Numbered from the stretch's first letter, positions 22,709 to 31,482 are shown. The stretch: DNA of 35,681 nucleotides from CAZPBC01 sp964584775 (GCA_964584775.1 CAZPBC010000019.1:1-35681); one strand, 5' to 3'. Made by a program: numbers and translations. The notes: generated by a model not told the origin, from the sequence alone.

Positions 22709-24799
22709 ATGATAGAACTACAACCCTTTCTTTATCCGCTTCCAGACGAAATGATTGTCCATGTGATCGGTCACCTTTCTGGGAAAAACCTCATTCGACT
22801 TCAGGAAGTTAACAAACGTGCTAAAGCATGTGTGGAGGCCCTTTTCCAAAAGGAAGAGTATTGGAAGAGGTTCGGTTTTAAAAAAAAGCCGACTCTAACA
22901 CAGGTCAATAGCGCTTTTTTGTCGCTTAGAAAAGCATTTAATTTGGCGAATCAATCAGGCCTGAAGTGGACGATTTTAGAAATACAGACCTCAACTACTT
23001 CTTTGAGCTGGAGAATTATCAAGCGACTCGATTTAATACCGCAATACATTGGCGCAAGTCCCGAAAAAGTGGCCAAAAGTGCAGCAGCTCGTGGTGCAGC
23101 AGATCTATGTATACAGGCGCTCAGGTCAGCAACCGATATGAATGAATTAAGTTGCATGCATATTGCGATGAGAGGTGGGCATCTGGATGTAGCCCAACGA
23201 CTGGTTGCTCGCCAGCCTGATCTACTTAATGAAATATCTGGTCAGAAATGGGCTGCTTTCTGTGGCAAAACAGAAGAGTTAGGTGAACTAGTGCGTATAA
23301 CAGATTCACCGGGAATATTCAGTCGCATCCCAAGTCCCATACTTTTGGCAGCGATGAACGGTCACACGGATACCATTAGAAAACTGCGCGAACTCGGACA
23401 TTCTATTGACGTAGTTGATCATCAAAGACGAACAGCTCTCCATTGGGCAGCGAAAGAGGGTCACACAGATGCTATGAAAACGTTGGTGGAGCTTATGTGT
23501 CCTATTGACGCAGTTGATAGAGAAGGTCAAACAGCTCTCCATTGGGCAGCAAAGAACGGCCATACGGATGCCATGAGAACATTGGTCGATCTCGGATGTG
23601 ATCTGTATGCAGCTGATCGTAAAGTAAGGACTTGTTTAGGTTGTGCAGCGGAGAATGGCCATACGGATGCTATTGAAACGTTGGTGGGGCTCGGATACGA
23701 TGTTAGGGAAACTGATCATAAAAGACCAACAGCTGTACATTGGGCAGCGAAGAACGGCCACACGGATGTCATTAATATGTTGGTCGAGCTTAACTGTCCT
23801 ATTCACGCAATTGATTACAAAGGACGAACAGCCCTACATTGGGCAGCGAAGAACGGCCAAACGGATGCAATCAGAATGTTGGTCGACAACGAATGTGATA
23901 TGTATGCAGCTGATCATAAAGGAAGAACTTCTTTAGGTTGTGCAGCGAGGAACGACCACACGGATGCTATTGAAACGTTGGTGAAGCTCGGATTCGATAT
24001 TAGGGAAACTGATCATAAAGGACCAAAAGCTCTCCATTGGGCAGCGGAGAAAGGTCACAAGGCTACTATCAGAAAGTTGTTGGAGCTTGGATCTTCTGTT
24101 AGCGAAACCGACAATCAAGGTAGTACTGTTTTACATTATGGAGCTTACAATCTCGACACAGATGTTATTAGACTATTTGTGGAATTGGGAGTCAATGTCG
24201 AAGCAGTCAACCACAAAAGCGAAACAGCACTACATTGGGCAGTTCACGAAAATAGCACTGAAGCCATCAAAACGTTGATGCAGCTAGGATGTCCTGTAGA
24301 CAAAAAAGACCGTGATGGTCAAACGGCTCTACATGAAGCAGCCACGCGGGGTCATACGGATGCTATCACAGAGTTGGTGGAGCAGGGATGTGATGTTAAT
24401 ATAACCAACCGTCAAGGACGAACTGCTCTGTTTAACGCAGCTACATCTGGTCATATGAATGCAATCACAACGTTGTTGGAGCTTGAATGTAATTTTGATG
24501 CAACTGACAAACGAGGGTGGACGGTTCTACATCATGCAGCTCGCATGCTCGACAGTGAACTTATCAAACAATGGGTCGGGCTCGGATGTTATATTGATGC
24601 AACTAATCATAAAGGACAAACAGCTCTACATTTGGCAGCTATGGGTCGGAGTAGTGATGCCGATGCTATCTCGGAGTTGGTGTGCCTCGGATGTGATATT
24701 AACGCAATGGATCATGAAGGACATACAGCTCTTCATGTGGCAACCGCGTGTAAGAACACCGAGGCCATCAGGATATTGAAGGCTCTGGGCGCGGACTGA
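22709..24799 (+). CDS. F-box/ankyrin-repeat protein with fifteen repeats, 696 aa (array gene 14)
   Basis: This is the largest member. ATG 22709 (MIELQPFLYPLPDEM) is preferred because the -10 box is at 22677-22682 and array gene 3 begins the same way. F-box-like: LPDEMIVHVIGHLSGKNLIRLQEVNKRAK in two parts, YWKRFGF. The middle motif is TILEIQTSTTSLSWRII. Divergent helices end 'QKWAAFCGKTEEL'. Fifteen ankyrin repeats run from about residue 209 to the end. Repeats 2-4 and 5-7 form a three-repeat super-unit duplicated in tandem (297 bases each). Repeats 4 and 7 share the odd 'LGCAA' helix start and the 'RETDHK' loop. The C-terminus is 'LKALGAD', not basic. It is flanked by direct repeats of pGP6-like sequence. 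Confidence 0.9.
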   Translation: MIELQPFLYPLPDEMIVHVIGHLSGKNLIRLQEVNKRAKACVEALFQKEEYWKRFGFKKKPTLTQVNSAFLSLRKAFNLANQSGLKWTILEIQTSTTSLSWRIIKRLDLIPQYIGASPEKVAKSAAARGAADLCIQALRSATDMNELSCMHIAMRGGHLDVAQRLVARQPDLLNEISGQKWAAFCGKTEELGELVRITDSPGIFSRIPSPILLAAMNGHTDTIRKLRELGHSIDVVDHQRRTALHWAAKEGHTDAMKTLVELMCPIDAVDREGQTALHWAAKNGHTDAMRTLVDLGCDLYAADRKVRTCLGCAAENGHTDAIETLVGLGYDVRETDHKRPTAVHWAAKNGHTDVINMLVELNCPIHAIDYKGRTALHWAAKNGQTDAIRMLVDNECDMYAADHKGRTSLGCAARNDHTDAIETLVKLGFDIRETDHKGPKALHWAAEKGHKATIRKLLELGSSVSETDNQGSTVLHYGAYNLDTDVIRLFVELGVNVEAVNHKSETALHWAVHENSTEAIKTLMQLGCPVDKKDRDGQTALHEAATRGHTDAITELVEQGCDVNITNRQGRTALFNAATSGHMNAITTLLELECNFDATDKRGWTVLHHAARMLDSELIKQWVGLGCYIDATNHKGQTALHLAAMGRSSDADAISELVCLGCDINAMDHEGHTALHVATACKNTEAIRILKALGAD
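23432..24025 (+). repeat. Tandem 297-bp super-repeat inside array gene 14
   Basis: 23432-23728 and 23729-24025 each encode three ankyrin repeats in the same order: a 'HWAAK' repeat with a CPI loop, a repeat ending 'YAAD.K', and an 'LGCAA' repeat ending 'RETDHK'. This shows growth of the repeat array by a unit of three ankyrins. Confidence 0.8.
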
Positions 24800-24917
24800 T
24801 CCAAGATTTAGTTTTTGATTAGAAGCGGACACGTATAGATTCGAAGATGAAATCCAGGGAGCTGTTTGGGTCACACTCCGCGTCATGGATGTGAAGTGAT
24901 CGGAATGGAAGGTTTCC

Positions 24918-25655
24918 CTACTGAATCGTCTCTTCTAAAACAGTCAGGAGATCCGAGAGGGTCTTCTGATTTTGTTTTGTGAGGTGGAGTTTTTTTGTGG
25001 TGAGGAGGTGGAGTGCCCTTATGAGGTGTTTGATCGCAGACTCTGCGGGGTCGCGGCGGCGGCGGTCTTTCTCTTCGAGGGGGAAGGTGTCGCGGATGAT
25101 TTCAAGAAGGATCTCTTTCGTTTCGCCGCGGTAAGAGGAGATGATCTCCTCTTTCTTTTTGGGGTCTCCTTCACGGCTTGCGAGGGTATAGATTGCTTGT
25201 CTTGGCATCGTTTCCGTGAGCTCTTTCAGTTTTTCAGGAAGCGACTCGTAGAACTCGTAGTATTGGAGTAAGTTGTAGGGAGTTTGTCGATTGCCGTAGG
25301 TGCCCATCAACCAGGCAGTGAAGGCGCCGTCGCGGTAGTGTTTGAGGATGTTTCGAGCGCGTTGGATACGTTGTCCGTGGAGCAGCGCGGCTTGGTTGTT
25401 GATCGCTTTGACCTCTGAAGTGATAGAGATCAGGTCTTGGTAGTCTCGGTTGAGGTCTGTTTCGTTTTCGGAGTAGTTTTGAAGGATGGAGAGAAGAGAC
25501 TCTTTTTCCTTTTCGTTCAGGTCGTTGACGCTAAAGACGCCTGCAAACCCAGAGAGGTTTCCTTGTGAAGAGCGTGCCGCGAGCGCTTTCATCTTAGAAG
25601 GGCCTGATTCTTTTTTATTGAGGCGTCTTGTGAGAAGGTCGTTGACTTGGGGCAT
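24918..25655 (-). CDS. pGP6-D-family protein, 245 aa
   Basis: It resembles the chlamydial pGP6-D / CT583 family, a basic, helical protein of about 245 residues with homologues on the chlamydial plasmid and on the chromosome. Visible segments include 'YRDGAFTAWLMGTYGNRQTPYNLL', read in parts, followed by 'YYEFYESLPEKL', 'MPRQAIYTLASREG' and a Lys/Arg-rich C-terminal third with a coiled-coil look. The molecular role is not known; plasmid pGP6-D has been linked to plasmid maintenance. The start lies only two bases after the parA stop, so it is translated from the thrS-parA transcript. Its 3' 462 bases are duplicated at 22151-22612. Confidence 0.85.
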   Translation of the reverse strand: MPQVNDLLTRRLNKKESGPSKMKALAARSSQGNLSGFAGVFSVNDLNEKEKESLLSILQNYSENETDLNRDYQDLISITSEVKAINNQAALLHGQRIQRARNILKHYRDGAFTAWLMGTYGNRQTPYNLLQYYEFYESLPEKLKELTETMPRQAIYTLASREGDPKKKEEIISSYRGETKEILLEIIRDTFPLEEKDRRRRDPAESAIKHLIRALHLLTTKKLHLTKQNQKTLSDLLTVLEETIQ

Positions 25656-25657
25656 TT

Positions 25658-26410
25658 TTATAGTTTGGCTAAAATTTCATTAGTGAGTTCTTTAAAGTCG
25701 CTGGAGGCACGGCTTTTTGGAGTCGTTTCAAAGACCGGCTTGCCGTAGACACTGGCTTCAGAGACGGAGATGTCACGACGGACTTTGGTGTTCAGTGCTT
25801 TATTTGGAAACGTTTGGTCGATGACATCGAGGAAAGCGCTGTTGCTTTTCCCACGTTGGTTCCAGAAAGACATGACGACACCGAGGACATCGAGGGGGTG
25901 GCGCTCTGCAATTTCATGGATGAACTGAGAAAGCCTTTCCAGACCTTTGATGCTGTAGAATTCAGGTGTTGAGCAGACGAGCGTGTGATCGGCAGCAATC
26001 AGAGCCGACTCAGTGAGCCAAGAGAGGGACGGAGGAGTGTCGATGATCACAAAGTCGTAGTCGACCTCTTTCAAAACCGCTTTCAGCTTTTCATGCGAGT
26101 AGCGATCTGAAGCGAGGGCTCCTGTCACCTCTACCCTTTCCAGCCAGGTATCTGCAGGAATGAGGTCGAGGTTTTCAATAGAGGTTTTTTGGATGACCTC
26201 TTGGATTTTCTTTTCAGACTGCAACACAGGAGCAAGGCTCTCTTGTTCGTCTGGATCAAAGCCAAGGCCTGTCGTGAGGTTTGCTTGTGAGTCGAAGTCG
26301 ATCAGCAGGACTTTTTTATTGTAGTACTTTGCAAGGGCCGCGCCGGTATGTAAAGCGGTGCTGGTCTTCGCGGTTCCTCCTTTAAAGCTGCTGATGGCAA
26401 GAGTGATCAT
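25658..26410 (-). CDS. parA: ParA/MinD-type ATPase (Soj-like), 250 aa
   Basis: The N-terminus MITLAISSFKGGTAKTSTAL carries the deviant Walker A motif (KGGTAKTS, residues 10-17) of the ParA/MinD family. 'VLLIDFDSQANLTTGLG' is the Walker A' region and 'DFVIIDTPPSL' the Walker B region. The length (250) is normal for a ParA without an N-terminal DNA-binding domain. These ATPases segregate DNA or position cellular complexes by ATP-driven dimer gradients. On chlamydial chromosomes this gene (CT582 in C. trachomatis) lies between thrS and the pGP6-like gene, as here. The chlamydial plasmid carries the same parA-pgp6 pair, so the chromosomal pair may be plasmid-derived. It starts three bases after the thrS stop; no parB is visible in the window. 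Confidence 0.93.
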   Translation of the reverse strand: MITLAISSFKGGTAKTSTALHTGAALAKYYNKKVLLIDFDSQANLTTGLGFDPDEQESLAPVLQSEKKIQEVIQKTSIENLDLIPADTWLERVEVTGALASDRYSHEKLKAVLKEVDYDFVIIDTPPSLSWLTESALIAADHTLVCSTPEFYSIKGLERLSQFIHEIAERHPLDVLGVVMSFWNQRGKSNSAFLDVIDQTFPNKALNTKVRRDISVSEASVYGKPVFETTPKSRASSDFKELTNEILAKL

Positions 26411-26413
26411 ATC

Positions 26414-28327
26414 TTAAAACACACTAGTTAAAGAGCGATTGTCTCTCTCTTTCTTGATTTTTTCAAGGAAAGCTTCGATTTGAAGGCCCTGCTCCTGTTT
26501 TCCTTCGCGGCTGCGGGCGGAAACGGTCTTGGTATCGACCTCTTTGTCACCGACGGTGATCATGTAGTTGATCTGTTCCATCTGGGCGTTGCGGACTTTC
26601 TTACTGACGGAGTCGTGGGTGAGGTCAATATCGACGATGAAGCCCTCTGCTTTAATCGCTTCCATCAGCTCACGGCAGTAGGACTCATGACGGTCTGCAA
26701 CCGCAATTAAACGAACGTGGTGGGGGCTGAGCCAGAGGGGGAAGCGCCCAGCAAAGTGTTCGATCAAGATTCCGAAGAAGCGTTCGATCGACCCAAAGAT
26801 CGCGCGGTGGATCATCACAGGGCGCACACGGTCGCCGTTCGAATCAATATATTCGAGGTCAAAGCGTTCAGGAAGGGACATATCAAGCTGGACGGTTCCA
26901 CACTGCCAGGTTCTTCCCAGGCAGTCGCGGATATGGAAGTCGATCTTTGGTCCGTAGAAGGCTCCATCTCCTTCGTTGATTTTAAAGGGTTTACCCCATT
27001 CGATCAGGGCTTCACGTAGTCCGTTGGTCGCGTTTTCCCACTCTTCGTCGCTTCCGATCGTTGCTTTTTCAGGGCGTGTCGAAAGTTCAAGGCGGTACTC
27101 GAGTCCAAAGGCTTGGTAGAGCTCGTCGGCAAACTGCAAGACGCCTAAGATTTCCGACTTGATGTCGGTCGGCTTCATGAAGATATGCGCATCATCTTGG
27201 TGGAAACTGCGGCAGCGGAGCAGTCCAGAAAGGGCCCCTGAAGGTTCATAGCGGTGGACATTTCCAATCTCAGAAATCCGTAAGGGGAGGTCGCGGTAGC
27301 TGTGCAGATGCGACTTGTAGTAGAGCATACAGCCAGGGCAGTTCATCGGCTTGATCGCGAAGGCACGCTCCTCGATCTCGGAAGTGAACATATTTTCTCT
27401 GTAGTGGAACCAGTGGCCGGAGCGCTCCCAAAGCTCTTGAGACATCATCGTCGGAGTTTTGATCTCTTCGTAGTGGCTTTTGTCGAGGAGGGTTCTCAGG
27501 AAATCCACTAGCTTGTTCCAGATGGTCATCCCCTTGTGGTGGATGAAGGGCATCCCGGGAGCCTCTTCCCTAAGAGAGAAGATTCCCAGTTTGGGCCCGA
27601 GGATCTTGTGGTCCCGTTTTTTTGCCTCTTCGAGGAGAGTGAGGTACTCCTTGAGCTCTTTTCGGTCGGGGAAAGTGATCGCATAGATGCGGGTGAGCAT
27701 CTCGTTTTTCGCATCGCCACGCCAGTAAGCACCGGATGTTTTTAGGACCTTCAACGCTTTGATTTTACCGAGGTTAGGGAGGTGGGGTCCACGGCAGAGG
27801 TCGAAAAACTCCCCTTGGCGGTAGCCGGAGAGCGCCTCTCCATCGGGGATGTCTTGGATCAACATCTCTTTGTAAGGGTTCTCTTTGAAAGCTGCGAGAG
27901 CCTCCTCTTTGGACGCGAAATCTTCCCGTTTTGAGGTGTGGTTCTCTTTCGCGATCTTCTTCATCTCGTCTTCGATTTTGACAAGGTCCTCTTCAGAGAT
28001 CTGAAGGTCAGCAAAGTCGTAATAAAAACCGTTTTCAATCGGAGGGCCGATCGTCGGCTTAGCATCGGGGAAAAGGCGGAGGACAGCCTGGGCTAAGACG
28101 TGGGCGGAGGTGTGCCAATAGACCTCTTTTCCGAGCTCCTCTTCAAACGAGAGAAGGTGAACCTCATCTCCTTCATTTAGAGGGGTTTCAAGGTCAACAA
28201 GATGCCCATTTTTCAGAAGGGCTAAGGCTTGATGGGGTCCGTTTTGTTTGAGTTCTGCAGCCAGCTCTTTTCCGCTCGATCCCTCGGGCAGTTCGACAGT
28301 GGCTCCGTTGTTCATTTTCAGTTGCAT
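26414..28327 (-). CDS. thrS: Threonyl-tRNA synthetase, 637 aa
   Basis: This class II synthetase charges tRNA-Thr in the cytoplasm. Its order is standard. A TGS domain is at residues 1-60. An editing domain has the HxxxH (His72, His76) and CxxxH (Cys178, His182) metal sites. The catalytic core has 'KPMNCPGCMLYYKSH' (zinc-binding Cys), motif 2 'RYEPSGALSGLLRCRSF', then 'HQDDAHIF', and motif 3 'AIFGSIERFFGILIEH'. A C-terminal anticodon-binding domain ends near 'INYMITVGDKE'. The length agrees with other bacterial ThrS. GAAGGAAA lies upstream of the ATG. It is first in the operon thrS-parA-pgp6-like and divergent from the 28432 gene across 104 bases. Confidence 0.97.
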   Translation of the reverse strand: MQLKMNNGATVELPEGSSGKELAAELKQNGPHQALALLKNGHLVDLETPLNEGDEVHLLSFEEELGKEVYWHTSAHVLAQAVLRLFPDAKPTIGPPIENGFYYDFADLQISEEDLVKIEDEMKKIAKENHTSKREDFASKEEALAAFKENPYKEMLIQDIPDGEALSGYRQGEFFDLCRGPHLPNLGKIKALKVLKTSGAYWRGDAKNEMLTRIYAITFPDRKELKEYLTLLEEAKKRDHKILGPKLGIFSLREEAPGMPFIHHKGMTIWNKLVDFLRTLLDKSHYEEIKTPTMMSQELWERSGHWFHYRENMFTSEIEERAFAIKPMNCPGCMLYYKSHLHSYRDLPLRISEIGNVHRYEPSGALSGLLRCRSFHQDDAHIFMKPTDIKSEILGVLQFADELYQAFGLEYRLELSTRPEKATIGSDEEWENATNGLREALIEWGKPFKINEGDGAFYGPKIDFHIRDCLGRTWQCGTVQLDMSLPERFDLEYIDSNGDRVRPVMIHRAIFGSIERFFGILIEHFAGRFPLWLSPHHVRLIAVADRHESYCRELMEAIKAEGFIVDIDLTHDSVSKKVRNAQMEQINYMITVGDKEVDTKTVSARSREGKQEQGLQIEAFLEKIKKERDNRSLTSVF

Positions 28328-28431
28328 ACGACAGTTTCCTTCACAGTATTTAAGAGCGGTATTTTACTGGATCCATCTAGAAAAGGAAAGAAGAAATCGG
28401 ATATGCTAGGATTACGCATGGAAATTCAAGA

Positions 28432-31407
28432 ATGAATATTGAAGAGCAATTGACAGAGCTGGAAAAAGCGGGGGTGACGATCGAGGACGCCTCCCTTTTG
28501 AGAGGGGTGTTCACCCATTTTGTCGGTGCGCGGAAGGAAAACCTCCCCGACGACCCTCTGTCGCGCCTGCTTCTGGAGGAGTTCAACCAGCTCGGCCTTG
28601 CCCTGGATGAGTCGAAGGTGCAGGCGAGCGCGATCGTCCGCAATGTCCTTCTTTCCCGCCATCTAGCCACCCTTCTGATCGACGAGTCAGGAGATCTCAA
28701 CCTCGTTTGGGTGAATAAAGCAATCTTTCTTCTTCAAGATCACCTCTATAGCCTCGGGCCGAACGCACACCTTGAAGCGCGCCGCCGGGAGCATGTCCTT
28801 TTTATCCTAAAGCAGTTGAGTGAGGATGAGAGCCTCCGTGTTTTACTCAATAAAGTCGACCGCCCCTACCAACACCCTCAAGCAGAAGAGCTCATCCGCG
28901 CGACCCTCCGCCTCGACAGAAAAGAGGTGATCCAAGCCTACCACGCGAAACGCGCAGTGCTCTCGGCGATGTTCACCTTCCTCCGGCAAAGTGTGGGATC
29001 CTGTTTTGCAACCGCTGCCTGCATTGTCCTCCACACGGAGCAGCCACACCAGTTTGTCAAAGATCTGACGGAGCTCTTGTCGACGGGAAGGCTGAAACGC
29101 ATCTTTGAGGGAGAAGAGTTTGCTGCTCCGCTCTCAGTGAGTTTTGGTGCAGGGGACCTGAGGCGCTATATCACCCTCTCGAAGGACTTTGAAAAATCGT
29201 CCTGCCCCATCTGGCTCTCGCCAGGTTTGATCAATGCTCTCGAAACGGTCAGTGTCTTAGAAAAAGAGATCCCCCTCCCTCAAAAAAGGGAGCGGCTGAA
29301 GCACCTGATTGTCAAAGCGCTCCGGCAGGAAAAAGAGACTCTCTCTATCGAAGAGTTGATCCAAGAGCTGCTACTTGACCATTTTGACCTCACCCCTGAA
29401 CAGGTCCAAGAGGTCCTCGACCGGCCTTCGGGAATGATCCACTCAGGAATCCTGATCCAGTCAGGAGGAAGCCAGAAGGGCAAACCAATCGGAGACCGCG
29501 TCAACCACTTCTTTAGTGCGATGGAAGAGGCGAAGAAAAGCTTCGTCGCACTCGCTGATAACGCTCTACTGAAAGCATGGGAGTTTTCGGTCGCCTCCTT
29601 CACTGAGATGAAAGCGAACTTCTCCAAATGGAACCTCTATACCTCCCTAGGCCTCAGTGCCCATGATCAGGGAGGGCTCGGGCAAAAGCTTTTTCAAATC
29701 CTTCAGGAGAAGCTAAGTGAAGAGAACCGCAAAATTCAAGAGTATCAGGATCAGTATGAGGAGCTCTACACACAGCTGAAATACCTCGAAGGGCGCATCC
29801 GTCGCGCACGAGATGAGCGGGAAGCAGCGTGGCTGAAGCCGGAATACCAAAGCCGTCGCAACGAGTTCAATACGTTTGAAGAGATGCGCAACAAAGCCCA
29901 CTACCGCGCCGAGTCTTTTGCAAACCTCTTCGATGTCCTCATCCACACCTACCTCCAGCTCTTTCCTCAGTATTTCCAGGAGGTTTATGACGCGGATATG
30001 CACCACTTTGATGTCGGACTGTATGACGACAGCCCCGCAGGATTCCAATTGCTCTACAAGCATGGCCGTGCGAGTACCTCTGCCTGGACGCCTGTGAAGA
30101 GTTTGCAAGAATTTACAAACGCTCTCCAATCCTTTTTGAGTAGTACGGAGCATGAAATTGTGAACGACCCTGTCATGAAAGGGTTTGAGAGGGACATTTC
30201 CGAGTTGGTCTCGGCTTGTATTGGCCATGTGAAAACCGATGAGTTTTTAGAGAGCGCCCTCTACCGGATGGCGGCAGCGAAGGGGGGAAGGCTTCCTAAA
30301 AAACCCCTTGAAAACCTCGACCTGGTTGAGAAAAAGCCGTGGGCCTACACCTCTGGAGGAAGCCTCGAAACCCTCGTCCAAACCTATTTCCGCCTGCCCC
30401 GGCGTCCCGATATGGAGGGGCGTTGGGTCGAAAATCCGACAGAGCTTCTCATCTTTATTCTAGACACCCTCAAAGCAGTTCCTGAGAAGACCCTGGAACT
30501 TTACGAAGAGGACCCAGGCCGTTCGATGCTGATGACCTCTCCCACCCATGCGTTCATTTTAAAGCCTGGAAAAGAGGAGCTCAAAGAGGGGTGGAAAACG
30601 TCGGCATACACCTACATTTGGTGCCGTGACTACTGGATCCAGCCAGCGATCGACCGTGTTTCTAAGATCCAGCTCGACCAAGAGATGATTGAGTTTCTCA
30701 CTCAGCACTTCCGCGCCTTTTTCCCCGAAGAGCTCCATGAGGCCTACGATCGAGAGATCCGTATCAGTGCTAAACGTTTGCATCCTAAAAACTTCCGCGC
30801 AGAATTTTGGAAAGCCTTACGAGAAAATCCCGAACTCTTTGGTTTTGCAAAACAGATTCTGACACGTGATCGGGTCGATGGAGAACTCTTTAAGCTGCTT
30901 CCACTGACCCACCGGTTCAAACTGAAGGCACAGGTGGAGAGTGTGATAGAGCGTCTCGAGGGACTCAGCGATGCTGAAAAGAAGAGTGCTCTCGAGTGGT
31001 ACGAGAAGCTTGAAAGAGGCTTTGTAAAGAGCGAAGTCTTTAGTGCGGAGGGGGTTAGAAATCTACTCAAGACGTTAGTGCTTCTCGTAAAACAAGAGAC
31101 CACTACCAAGACGAACTTCCATTGGGAGATCCATCGCCTCCTTCAAGAGGAAGGTTTTGCTCTTTCAAGACCGATCCTCTTTGCAGATACCAACTGGGTC
31201 TCCAGCGAGTTTGGATTTGTGGTCAATCCAGGGACAGAGCTCCTTGAGTTTTGGAGAGTGGATCCGAGTGGCACTTACGGAAGCCCACTCAGTGATTGGA
31301 AGCAGTGGCTGAATGGATCTCGAAAAGATATTCCTTGGGAGATTTACAACAAGCCGGAAGAAGTGTTATTCCCCCAGGAAGAAAGAGATATATTTCGGCG
31401 AATTTAA
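28432..31407 (+). CDS. Large conserved protein with papain-like Gln/Cys motif, 991 aa
   Basis: I do not recognise the family by name. It is soluble-looking, with no signal peptide or membrane span, mostly helical and charged, with a coiled-coil-like stretch near residues 425-475. Residues 186-195 read QSVGSCFATA, resembling the oxyanion Gln and catalytic Cys (Cys191) of papain-like peptidases ('Q...GSCWAFA'). Later 'SPTHAFILKPG' and 'FADTNWVSSEFGFVVNPG' offer a His and an Asp/Asn in the order such enzymes use. The protease reading is inference; the distances between residues are much larger than in papain. The ATG is followed by an uninterrupted frame. An earlier ATG at 28418 stops after five codons. 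It is divergent from thrS and followed by the outer-membrane protein genes with their own promoters. Confidence 0.85.
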   Translation: MNIEEQLTELEKAGVTIEDASLLRGVFTHFVGARKENLPDDPLSRLLLEEFNQLGLALDESKVQASAIVRNVLLSRHLATLLIDESGDLNLVWVNKAIFLLQDHLYSLGPNAHLEARRREHVLFILKQLSEDESLRVLLNKVDRPYQHPQAEELIRATLRLDRKEVIQAYHAKRAVLSAMFTFLRQSVGSCFATAACIVLHTEQPHQFVKDLTELLSTGRLKRIFEGEEFAAPLSVSFGAGDLRRYITLSKDFEKSSCPIWLSPGLINALETVSVLEKEIPLPQKRERLKHLIVKALRQEKETLSIEELIQELLLDHFDLTPEQVQEVLDRPSGMIHSGILIQSGGSQKGKPIGDRVNHFFSAMEEAKKSFVALADNALLKAWEFSVASFTEMKANFSKWNLYTSLGLSAHDQGGLGQKLFQILQEKLSEENRKIQEYQDQYEELYTQLKYLEGRIRRARDEREAAWLKPEYQSRRNEFNTFEEMRNKAHYRAESFANLFDVLIHTYLQLFPQYFQEVYDADMHHFDVGLYDDSPAGFQLLYKHGRASTSAWTPVKSLQEFTNALQSFLSSTEHEIVNDPVMKGFERDISELVSACIGHVKTDEFLESALYRMAAAKGGRLPKKPLENLDLVEKKPWAYTSGGSLETLVQTYFRLPRRPDMEGRWVENPTELLIFILDTLKAVPEKTLELYEEDPGRSMLMTSPTHAFILKPGKEELKEGWKTSAYTYIWCRDYWIQPAIDRVSKIQLDQEMIEFLTQHFRAFFPEELHEAYDREIRISAKRLHPKNFRAEFWKALRENPELFGFAKQILTRDRVDGELFKLLPLTHRFKLKAQVESVIERLEGLSDAEKKSALEWYEKLERGFVKSEVFSAEGVRNLLKTLVLLVKQETTTKTNFHWEIHRLLQEEGFALSRPILFADTNWVSSEFGFVVNPGTELLEFWRVDPSGTYGSPLSDWKQWLNGSRKDIPWEIYNKPEEVLFPQEERDIFRRI

Positions 31408-31418
31408 GCAGCTTACAG

Positions 31419-31447
31419 TTGCAGTTATCGCTTCTCTCCGTTATAGT
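31419..31447 (+). promoter_or_regulatory. Promoter of first MOMP-like gene
   Basis: TTGCAG (31419-31424), 17-base spacer, TATAGT (31442-31447) is a near-consensus major-sigma promoter (sigma66 in chlamydiae). It gives a leader of roughly 30 bases before ATG 31483. It follows the end of the 991-residue gene by 12 bases. Confidence 0.7.
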
Positions 31448-31482
31448 ACCTGTCACTTGAACACTTGGAGACTGATACACAC

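Larger units (their letters stand above)
22151..25379. repeat. Direct-repeat pair (462 bp) bracketing array gene 14
   Basis: The left copy is 22151-22612 and the right copy is 24918-25379, with a period of 2767 bases. The right copy lies inside the intact pGP6-D-like gene. Between them lie one promoter module and one complete F-box/ankyrin gene. The arrangement is what a single-crossover insertion of a circle, or a tandem duplication followed by loss, would leave. Confidence 0.9.

Noticed and set aside
23432..24025. Regular DNA repeats considered as a CRISPR array or minisatellite
   Set aside because: The units are 99-base codon-level ankyrin repeats inside one long reading frame, without spacer/repeat alternation.
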